Below, piece after piece: positions 9,562 through 17,500 of a DNA stretch of 64,000 nt (position 1 is its first letter; each line of letters begins with the position of its first letter). Source of the DNA: Bacteroidales bacterium (GTDB lineage: Bacteria > Bacteroidota > Bacteroidia > Bacteroidales > Tenuifilaceae); NCBI GenBank assembly GCA_011045955.1, contig DSBV01000126.1, forward strand, positions 16,139 to 80,138, in the 5' to 3' direction. The position numbers and the translations under genes were made by a program. The notes below the pieces were generated by a model, which saw only the letters and a list, made by a program, of their open reading frames with translations, had not been told where the DNA came from and did no database searches.

Positions 9562-10593
9562 TTAGTCGCTTTCGAGCAGCTGGAATATTTCGTCCATTTT
9601 TGGGGTAAGGATAATCTCCGTGCGCCTGTTTTTTTGTCGGGCTTCGGGTGTTTTAGCCCTATCAATGGGGATATACTGGCTGCGTCCTGCTGCAGTTACA
9701 CGCACAGGGTCAATCCTTGAACCTGTGATCAGTAGACGTACAATGGTCGTAGCACGTTTTACACTTAAATCCCAGTTATCCTGCAGTCCGCCTGTTCCGC
9801 GATAGGGAACATCGTCGGTATGCCCCTCAACCATAATGTTTATATCGGGATTCTGTTCAAGTACAGGAATTAGCTGTTTAATGGCAGCGACTCCCTTTGA
9901 GTCAATCTCGTAGCTGCCCGATTTGAACATCAACTTTTCCTCCAGCGATACGTAAACCTTACCATTCTGGATTGAAACGGTTAGACCCTTGCTCTCGAAC
10001 CCAAAAAGGGCATCGGCAATTTTTTCCCTGAGAGCCCTCACAATGGAATCCTTGGCGTTTAGCATTCGCTCCATCTCAACTAACCGGGCGTTCCGCACAT
10101 CAAGTTCACGTTTCATGTTATCGAGATTTGCCTGCACCTTATCGAGTCCTACCTTACGCTGGTATAGCCTGCGTTCCAACTCTTTTAGGGCATCTTCCTT
10201 TTCCTGCAACTCTTCCTGCGTTTTCTGTATTTGAAGCAAAAGCTTTTTGGTTTCATCCTTGCTACCCGAAATTACTCCATCCTGCAGGTTTTGGAGCTCA
10301 GCGTATCGCTCCTTAAGCGTTGCAAGCTCTTCATTAATGCGGTTTAACGTAATTGCGCGGTTAATGCTGTCGCTTGTGAGGGCATCAACCTTTGCCTCAA
10401 AAATACGGTTTTTGCTGTCGAGCTCCGAGTTTTTTGTTGAAAGGGCTTCATTTTCTACCGACAACTTTTCACGTTCCTCCTCGCACTTTGCGTATTTATC
10501 CTGAAGTGCCTGAAATTCCTTTGCAGGTACGCAAGCTGAAAGAATTGCAAAGCCAAGTATCAGGGCCTTAGGGTATTTTTGATATAACTTCAT
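9562..10593 (-). CDS. OmpA-family peptidoglycan-binding lipoprotein with long coiled coil
   Basis: A 343-aa envelope protein. The N-terminus has a lipoprotein signal with lipobox LSAC, lipidated Cys at position 21. A long heptad-rich coiled coil follows (about 25-190). The C-terminal OmpA domain (about 215-335) has the peptidoglycan-binding signature, including VEGHTDDVPY and a closing NRRTEIIL. It is likely anchored in the outer membrane, spans the periplasm by its coiled coil and holds peptidoglycan. It is a single gene between its own -7 box and terminator, divergent from dxs. The exact partner or cell-shape role is not visible. Confidence 0.9.
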   Translation of the reverse strand: MKLYQKYPKALILGFAILSACVPAKEFQALQDKYAKCEEEREKLSVENEALSTKNSELDSKNRIFEAKVDALTSDSINRAITLNRINEELATLKERYAELQNLQDGVISGSKDETKKLLLQIQKTQEELQEKEDALKELERRLYQRKVGLDKVQANLDNMKRELDVRNARLVEMERMLNAKDSIVRALREKIADALFGFESKGLTVSIQNGKVYVSLEEKLMFKSGSYEIDSKGVAAIKQLIPVLEQNPDINIMVEGHTDDVPYRGTGGLQDNWDLSVKRATTIVRLLITGSRIDPVRVTAAGRSQYIPIDRAKTPEARQKNRRTEIILTPKMDEIFQLLESD

Positions 10594-10610
10594 GTTGCAA
10601 TTATTTTGAA

Positions 10611-10618
10611 CAAATATA
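10611..10618 (-). promoter_or_regulatory. Probable -7 box of the OmpA-family gene
   Basis: Minus-strand TATATTTG matches TAnnTTTG, 17 nt upstream of the ATG. No clear -33 element is visible at 19-21 nt, so this is tentative. Confidence 0.4.
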
Positions 10619-10757
10619 AAAATTTAATTGCACCTTCGCGGTTTGAAACATTTTTAAAATATCAACATAAAAAGATAATTTAGACAGAAAAGATTTGGAA
10701 AAATCTGCAATAAAGTACTATTTTAGCTGTTAAGGTCTAGTTAGTGTAATGGTGTTT

Positions 10758-12677
10758 ATGGAGAACAAGTACGCATTGCTAAGCAATATCGATTCGCCCG
10801 AGGATATTAAAAGGTTACAACCAGAGCAGCTGGTTGAATTAAGTGCTGAGCTCAGGCAGTTTATTATTGATATTGTTTCTGAGAATCCGGGTCATTTTGC
10901 CTCAAGCCTTGGCGTTGTTGAGTTAACCATAGCCCTCCACTACGTGTATAACACTCCCTTTGACCGAATAATTTGGGATGTAGGCCATCAGGCTTATGGC
11001 CACAAAATACTTACTGGCCGTCGCGACATTTTCCATACTAACCGAAAGTATAAGGGTATTAGCGGTTTCCCAAAACGTTCCGAGAGTCCTTACGATGCCT
11101 TTGGCGTTGGCCATTCATCCACATCCATTTCCGCAGCCCTTGGCATGTCGGTAGCATCGAGGTTGAAGCTTGAAAACCGAAAAATAGTAGCAGTAATTGG
11201 CGATGGTGCTCTTACTGGCGGAATAGCCTTTGAGGCTCTTAACCATGGCGGGGGCATCAACCCAAACATGCTGGTTATCCTTAACGACAACAATATCTCC
11301 ATTGATCCAAGTGTTGGCGCTCTTAAGGAGTACTTGCTCGATGTTACCACCTCAAAAACGTACAACAGACTCAAGGACGAGGTTTGGGATATCCTGGGAC
11401 GACTTGATAGGGTTGGCCCGAAAACCCGCAGCCTAATTCAAAAAATTGAAAATGCTGTTAAGGCTGCACTGCTCAAGCAAAGTAATCTTTTCGAATCGCT
11501 TGGATTTAGGTATTTTGGGCCTATTGATGGGCACGATGTGGTTTACCTAACCCGTGTACTTCAGGATTTAAAGGATATTCCAGGCCCAAAACTGCTGCAC
11601 ATCGTTACCGTTAAGGGCAAAGGGTACGCACCCGCTGAGAGTAACCAAACAGCCTTTCATGCTCCGGGACTGTTCAATAAGGAAACCGGCGAGAGGATAA
11701 AGCTGGATGCTAACAAGCCCACCCCACCCCGCTACCAAGATGTTTTTGGCGAAACCCTGGTTGAACTCGCCAAGCAAAACCCAAAGATTGTTGGAATTAC
11801 CCCTGCCATGGCAAGCGGATGCTCCCTCAATATCATGATGCAAAAGATGCCCGATAGGGCTTTTGATGTGGGCATTGCCGAACAACACGCTGTAACCTTC
11901 TCGGCCGGGCTGGCTGCTGAGGGGCTAATTCCATTCTGCAACATTTACTCCACCTTCATGCAAAGGGCATACGACCAAGTTATACACGATGTTGCGCTTC
12001 AAAACCTGCCTGTTGTTTTTTGCCTTGACCGTGGCGGGTTAGTTGGCGATGATGGTGCTACACACCATGGTGCTTACGACCTAGCATACATGCGCAGCGT
12101 TCCTAACATGACCGTTGCAGCACCAATGAACGAGGAGGAATTACGCAACTTAATGTACACAGCTCAGCTTGAGCCCAAGGGGCCCATTTCCATTCGCTAT
12201 CCACGTGGCAATGGTGTTATGGTGGATTGGCGTAAGCCTTTCAAACGCGTTGAGCTGGGCAAGGGTAGAGTTCTTAGAACTGGCAGCGATATTGCAATTC
12301 TTTCCATTGGTCACATTGGTAACCTTGCAGCAAAGGCGGCCGATATGCTTGAGGCCGATGGCCACGCAGTTTTTCATGCCGACATGCGTTTTGTTAAACC
12401 GCTCGATGTTGAGATTCTTAAATCGGTTGGCAAGGAGTTTAAAACTGTTATCACGGTTGAGGACGGCTGCCTACCCGGCGGTTTTGGAAGCGCTGTGCTG
12501 GAGTGGCTCAACGATAATGGCTACACCATTAAGGTAGTTCGCCTGGGTATTCCCGATACCTTTATTGAACAAGGAACCCAGCAGGAACTCTACGCCGAGT
12601 GTGGCTACGATATTGAGAACATCTACAAAACCGCAAAGCGTTACATCACCAAAAAGGTTAAGCTGAGAGCCGGTTAA
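10758..12677 (+). CDS. dxs: 1-deoxy-D-xylulose-5-phosphate synthase
   Basis: A thiamine-diphosphate enzyme that condenses pyruvate and glyceraldehyde 3-phosphate, the first step of the MEP isoprenoid pathway. The length (639 aa from this start) is typical. Visible are DVGHQAYGHK, the TPP-binding stretch GDGALTGGIAFEALNH with the following NDNNISI, the transketolase pyrimidine-binding region with GIAEQHAVTFSAGLA, and DRGGLVGDDGATHHG. An ATG at 10749 would add three residues; I prefer 10758 (MENKYALL), which resembles family N-termini. Gene is divergent from the OmpA-family lipoprotein and followed by tRNA-Leu. Confidence 0.97.
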   Translation: MENKYALLSNIDSPEDIKRLQPEQLVELSAELRQFIIDIVSENPGHFASSLGVVELTIALHYVYNTPFDRIIWDVGHQAYGHKILTGRRDIFHTNRKYKGISGFPKRSESPYDAFGVGHSSTSISAALGMSVASRLKLENRKIVAVIGDGALTGGIAFEALNHGGGINPNMLVILNDNNISIDPSVGALKEYLLDVTTSKTYNRLKDEVWDILGRLDRVGPKTRSLIQKIENAVKAALLKQSNLFESLGFRYFGPIDGHDVVYLTRVLQDLKDIPGPKLLHIVTVKGKGYAPAESNQTAFHAPGLFNKETGERIKLDANKPTPPRYQDVFGETLVELAKQNPKIVGITPAMASGCSLNIMMQKMPDRAFDVGIAEQHAVTFSAGLAAEGLIPFCNIYSTFMQRAYDQVIHDVALQNLPVVFCLDRGGLVGDDGATHHGAYDLAYMRSVPNMTVAAPMNEEELRNLMYTAQLEPKGPISIRYPRGNGVMVDWRKPFKRVELGKGRVLRTGSDIAILSIGHIGNLAAKAADMLEADGHAVFHADMRFVKPLDVEILKSVGKEFKTVITVEDGCLPGGFGSAVLEWLNDNGYTIKVVRLGIPDTFIEQGTQQELYAECGYDIENIYKTAKRYITKKVKLRAG

Positions 12678-12695
12678 GATATTGCCCTAAAATTT

Positions 12696-12726
12696 TTTGA
12701 CAAATTAAGTAAACATATTATCTTCG
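12696..12726 (+). promoter_or_regulatory. Promoter of tRNA-Leu
   Basis: TTTG (12696-12699), 19 nt, then TATCTTCG (12719-12726), a one-base variant of TAnnTTTG. It is 17 nt upstream of the mature tRNA 5' end, so the primary transcript would have about a 10-nt leader. Confidence 0.65.
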
Positions 12727-12743
12727 CACCGATTTTTTACTAC

Positions 12744-12827
12744 GCCCGGGTGGCGGAATTGGTAGACGCGCTGGTCTCAAACACCAGTGGTAGCAATACC
12801 ATGCCGGTTCGACCCCGGCCCCGGGTA
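12744..12827 (+). tRNA. tRNA-Leu (anticodon CAA)
   Basis: An 84-nt class II tRNA. The acceptor arms GCCCGGG and CCCGGGT pair (one G-T), the anticodon stem CTGGT/ACCAG encloses the loop CTCAAAC giving anticodon CAA, and a long variable arm (TGGTAGCAATACCA) is present as expected for leucine. The T arm GCCGG-TTCGACC-CCGGC is intact. CCA is not encoded. A terminator follows directly. Confidence 0.96.
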
Positions 12828-12829
12828 CT

Positions 12830-12857
12830 AAAGCCTCGAATCGTTTGGGGCTTTTTT
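12830..12857 (+). terminator. Intrinsic terminator after tRNA-Leu
   Basis: Stem AAAGCCTC/GGGGCTTT (one U-G pair) with a 9-nt loop and a run of six T, beginning 3 nt after the tRNA. Confidence 0.8.
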
Positions 12858-13173
12858 CATTTCCAGTATCGGTTTCTGTGCTGAATTGTTAGGAAGGTCT
12901 TCCGAGAACCTCAGTATGACAGGTGGAGCTCTCAGGTGTGTGTTGTTTGTGAAACGAATGGAACACAGATGACACTGATGAATTAGTTGTTCGTTGATCG
13001 TTGTTCGTAAAAAATGACCCGGCATGAAAACAAATGAATCTGAAATCCTCTTTATCCTTTAACCTTGAATCCAACTATATCGGGACTCTGAATAACCTAA
13101 GGAAATTATTATTTTGTGGCAGGAATTTAAATTCCGTAATTTTGGATTCTGAAAAGTAAAAAAACTAAAACCT
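12858..13173. other. Spacer with repeat remnants
   Basis: No gene seen. It contains a right-end remnant of the TGTCAT...ATGACA element (ending ATGACA at 12916-12921) and phrases such as 'ggaacacagatgacac' and 'gttcgttgatcgttgttc' at about 12959-13007. These are reverse complements of phrases in the 22.9 kb spacer. Both short minus-strand frames here are read-throughs of repeat text. Confidence 0.55.
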
Positions 13174-14277
13174 ATGGCGCAAAAATTTATTCCCTTTGAA
13201 GTTATTGAAAACTTCATGGTTAGTGTACTGGTTAAAGCAGGAATACCTGAAAACGATGCAAAAATTGTTACCGATGTTCTTGTTCAGGCCGATAAGCTTG
13301 GATTCGACTCACACGGTGTAAACAGGCTAAAACCCATTTACCTCGACCGTATCAAGGATGGTATTCTGAATCCCGTTACCAACTATCAAATTGTAAAGGA
13401 AGGCCCAACCACTGCTGTAATTGATGGCCAGAATGGCATGGGGCATGTAATTGGCTACAATGTCATGAAAATGGCAATTGAGAAAGCCAAAAAGTTTGGA
13501 ATGGGAATGGTAGCCGTGCGTAACTCTACTCATTACGGTTTTGCGGGCTATTACGCTTTAATGGCAGTAAAGGAGAACCTGATTGGTATTACTGGTACCA
13601 ATGCCCGCCCTTCAATTGCTCCAACCTTTGGTGTGGAAAATATGCTGGGCACAAACCCATTAACATTTGGAATGCCTACCGACGAACCCTTCCCGTTCCT
13701 TCTGGACTGCGCCACCTCAATTACCCAGCGTGGTAAAATTGAACTTTACGATAGGGAGGGCAAAACTTTGCCCAAGGGTTGGGTGATTGACGAGAATGGC
13801 GAGAGCAAAACCGACCCCAAGGAGGTACTTGCCGACCTGACTAGCGGTAAAGCTGCATTAACACCCCTTGGAGGTATAGGCGAGGAAACTGCGGGCTACA
13901 AGGGATACGGTTATGCCACTGTTGTGGAAATTCTTTCGGCAGCCCTACAGCAGGGTGCATACCTCAAAATGCTCACAGGCTTTAAGGATGGCAAAAAGGT
14001 ACCCTACAACCTGGGCCATTTCTTTATTGCTATTGATATTAGTGCCTTTACTGAGGTTGACGACTTTAAGCGGACTGCCGGTAATATTCTACGTGAGCTA
14101 AGGGCATCGAAAAAGATGCCGGGACAGCCCCGTATATACACCGCCGGCGAAAAAGAGTACGAGGTATGGAAAACCCGTAAGGATAAAGGCGTTCCGTTTG
14201 GCGATGAACTCCTTAAGGAGTTCCAGGGAATTTGCCAGGAGTACGGGTTGAACGAGTTCCTGCCCAGCTTTGAGTAA
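13174..14277 (+). CDS. Ldh2-family (malate/L-lactate/ureidoglycolate-type) NAD(P)-dependent dehydrogenase
   Basis: A 367-aa member of the Ldh_2 (PF02615) oxidoreductases, which use an unusual non-Rossmann fold to oxidise 2-hydroxyacids with NAD(P). The signature elements are visible: the DSHGVNRL region near residue 48, a GMGHVIGYNVM stretch, the catalytic-region RNSTHYGFAGYYA (His about 122), the NPLTFGMPT turn and the YKGYGYATVVEILSAAL region near 245. The substrate cannot be told from sequence; malate, lactate, sulfolactate and ureidoglycolate enzymes share this fold. It stands alone between the tRNA-Leu unit and a convergent T9SS gene. Confidence 0.93.
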   Translation: MAQKFIPFEVIENFMVSVLVKAGIPENDAKIVTDVLVQADKLGFDSHGVNRLKPIYLDRIKDGILNPVTNYQIVKEGPTTAVIDGQNGMGHVIGYNVMKMAIEKAKKFGMGMVAVRNSTHYGFAGYYALMAVKENLIGITGTNARPSIAPTFGVENMLGTNPLTFGMPTDEPFPFLLDCATSITQRGKIELYDREGKTLPKGWVIDENGESKTDPKEVLADLTSGKAALTPLGGIGEETAGYKGYGYATVVEILSAALQQGAYLKMLTGFKDGKKVPYNLGHFFIAIDISAFTEVDDFKRTAGNILRELRASKKMPGQPRIYTAGEKEYEVWKTRKDKGVPFGDELLKEFQGICQEYGLNEFLPSFE

Positions 14278-14300
14278 AGAAAAGGTTAAAGGATAAAGAG

Positions 14301-14348
14301 CCTGCTCCGTTCTGCGGAGTTAAAGAGCCTGTCCCGCAAAGCGGGAAT
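14301..14348. repeat. Two copies of the covarying CCTG-hairpin module
   Basis: Two neighbouring hairpins: CCTG-CTCCG-TTCTG-CGGAG (14301-14320) and CCTG-TCCCGC-AAA-GCGGGA (14329-14346). They are embedded in 'aaggataaagg/ttaaagg' text. The stems differ in sequence but both pair perfectly. See the finding on covariation. Confidence 0.6.
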
Positions 14349-14468
14349 AAAGGATAAAGGATAAAGGTTTGAGGTTAAAGGTTTTAAGTTTAAAGTTGGG
14401 GTTAAGAGCTTGTCCCGTTAACTATTAACCGTCAACTATCAACCATTAACTATCAACCAACAAGCAAA

Positions 14469-14496
14469 AAGAAACCCCGCCTAAGCGGGGTTCTTT
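14469..14496. terminator. Bidirectional terminator between ldh-like gene and T9SS gene
   Basis: Stem AACCCCGC/GCGGGGTT (14473-14480 with 14485-14492), loop CTAA, with A-rich left and T-rich right flanks. It serves the minus-strand T9SS gene that stops at 14517 and the plus-strand dehydrogenase. Confidence 0.8.
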
Positions 14497-14516
14497 CGTT
14501 ATTTGAATTAAGTGGA

Positions 14517-17500
14517 TTACTCCTTAACTAGCTTGCGGAGTACCGACTCGCCCTTGCTGTTGTAGAAGCGTATCAGGTAAATGCCGCGTTCAAGTGAGTT
14601 AACGTCGATTGACTCGCTATTCTCAACCTGACGATCCAATACTACCTGACCAATTACCGAGGTAATAACCACACGGGTAACCTCAGCACCGGTGAAGTAG
14701 ATACGATCAGTGAACGGGTTGGGGTAAACGCTTAGCTTAGCAATGGGGTTGGTGGGGACTCCGGTTTGGATAAGGGTAATATCAACATTTATGCTGGCAC
14801 CGCTTACGGTAAAGTTACCGTTCTTAGTGTCGAAGCCGCTCTTAACTACCGTGTAGGTATAATCGCCATCGGGGAGCTCCATGGTTGCCACACCGCTAGC
14901 ATCGGTGGTTACATTGCCTTGGCCGGTAACGGTGATGGTAGCGCCATCAACTGCAGTTGTTCCATCGGAACGCTTAACGGTGAAGGTAACGATGTACTTA
15001 GTTGCGGCGCTTTCAATATCGCTGGCGCTGCGTGGCAAAAGTTTGAATGCACCAAAGCTGTAATCAACCACACCGGTAATGTTGTAGCGTGCCCCTTGGG
15101 TTGGGGTGTACTTATAGAGGAAGTCGTCAACATTAATGGTATAGGTACCATCGCTTACAGTGAATTCACCAAAGCCGGCATCAGCAACGGTACACTCTAC
15201 ATTGCTCAACCTTACCAGAACACCCTCGTATGCCTCGCTGGCTGCCTGAGCAGGTATAACCTCAACTGGGGTTGGCAGTGCGTTACCGCTATTAATCTTG
15301 TTCAGGTAGGTAACGGTCTTAATCTCGGTGAGGTTACTGTACTCATCCACTGTACCAATTAACTCAACGCTATCGCCCTGAGCAACAGTTCCAAGGGAGT
15401 TGTTTACGCCGTAAACATACACGCCATTCCATGCCTTTGCGCTATCCTGCAACCACATGTTAAAGGTGGTTGAACCCGTTTTAAGAGCGGTTACAATACC
15501 CTTGGTGCGAACCTGCTGACCCTTGAGCGGTGAATCGCCGCTGGCATCGGTGGTATACTGGATGCTGTAAATCGAGGTAAGCGGTATATCCTGAACAGTA
15601 ACTGTTACAGTCCAGGTCTTGGTGCTGCTATCCTGAGCGGTAACGGTGTAGGTTACAGGGTTTGTGAAGTCCTGAGCCACGCCGCTGGCAGGATCGATGG
15701 TAGCACCCGCCGAAACGGTTATGGTAGGCGTTAAGCTTGATAAATCTGTACCATAAGGCATTACCACATCAACAGTGGCAGCGTTGGCATTAATGGTGGA
15801 CGATAGTTGTCCATTTATCTCAAAGCTCAAAATATCATTTTCGTTGCTTAGGGCTGATGCCACGGTAACTGTTACTTCCCAATCCTGGGTTGATTCATCC
15901 TGAGCAGTAACAGTGTAGGTAACTGGATTTGTAAAGTTCTGGGCAACACCGCTTTCTGGTGAAATAGTTGCTCTTCTAGATACGACAATTGTAGGAGTAA
16001 GGTTAGATGGATCGGTACCATAAATAACCTCAATGGTAACAGTATGGTTTACATTATCAATAATTGCAGGCCCGGTCTGCTCTGCCAGCTCAATGCTTAA
16101 AATATCCTTGGCAGAACTCTTGTTGATGTGCCATCCTAAGTATGAGAACTCATCCATACCATAAACAACCCATTCAGAACTTGCAGCATCGGTACCAGCC
16201 GAAACCTCCCAGTTGGTATTTCCTGCTACCACATTATTCTTTCGAACAAGTGTATGATCTTTGGTTGCATTATTTATTCCAGCTACAGGCCAACCGTCAC
16301 CAGGATCACCATCAGTTTTACCAATAACATCTATAAGAACATCATTTTTAAACAGTCCAATAGCGTCATTACCATTAAAGTTAACAATTTTACCACCAGA
16401 GTCAATGGTGTCGGCTACATTTATGATATCATCAACGGCCTGAGCGTGTGCAATAACATATACCTCGCCAGGATAAAGAGTTCCCTTAAGTTCAAAAAGA
16501 GTACTGAAGTCTGCACCATTTGTTCCTTTTTTCAGCGAATAAATGCTTAGGTCAATTGGTGAGGATGTTGGGTTATATATCTCAACAGCCTTGTTATAAC
16601 TACTACCCTCTATATACTCGCTGAAGAATAGGTCCATTTGCGGCTGAGCCATGGTTGTAAATTTCCATGTGTTAGCACCACCGTAAGCTTCGTTATCGTT
16701 ATCCGATTTATCTCGGACAAAACCAGCGGGAATTGTAATGTAGTATTCTGTTTGATAGTCTAAACCTGAAATATCTATGGTTAGAACATCATCGTTATGG
16801 GTAAATTCTTCAACAGGTTTTTGAATTACTAAAACACTGTCGGAGGCTATATAAATTTCAAGGTTTCCTGCACCTGGATTAACATCCTCATCAAAGGTAA
16901 TGGAAAGGGTAAAAGATGTAGGTACATCGATTGCTCCGTCAGCCGGATAGCTACTCAAAATATCAGGGGACACATTGTCGATAACAGTTACAGTACCAGC
17001 GCTGTTGGCATAGAAGGTTTCGTCGGATGCGTCGGTAACACGAAAATATACAGTACCGAAGTCACCATTTTGAATGGTGTAGGTATATGTGCCTAATGTA
17101 GCGTCAATATTTTGAGCAATGGGATATAATTCGTGACTTGTTGCATCTTCGGCATAAATATTAACACTGTCAATGTTAGCCGAGGTCCATGAAATATTAA
17201 CATCATCACCAGTATAGAATGTTTCTCCTCCTACAGGAGCGGTTACGGTAAGCGTGCGGTTTTCGCCGGTAATGGTAACCTTATAGAAGCCCAACGTTCC
17301 ATCCTCGGCGGTAACGGTAACCACAACCACATCGCCATCGGCTAAAACTTGAGTTGCGTAGTCGGCTTCGTCAACTGATGCCCCATTAAGGGAAACAGCA
17401 ACGGTTGCAGAGTCGTCGGTTGCGGCAATATCAATACCTGCAAAGTCGGTAAAATCGTCAACAAATAGGGTTGCTCCCGCGTCCGTATCGGGATTGGTAA

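Noticed and set aside
13327..13533. Small minus-strand frame inside the Ldh2-family gene
   Set aside because: Antisense shadow without promoter or recognisable protein features.
14766..15362. 198-codon plus-strand frame inside the T9SS surface protein gene
   Set aside because: Shadow of the well-supported minus-strand gene; its composition follows the repeated Thr/Val-rich modules on the other strand. The same applies to 20686-21378, 46661-47365 and 49780-50418.
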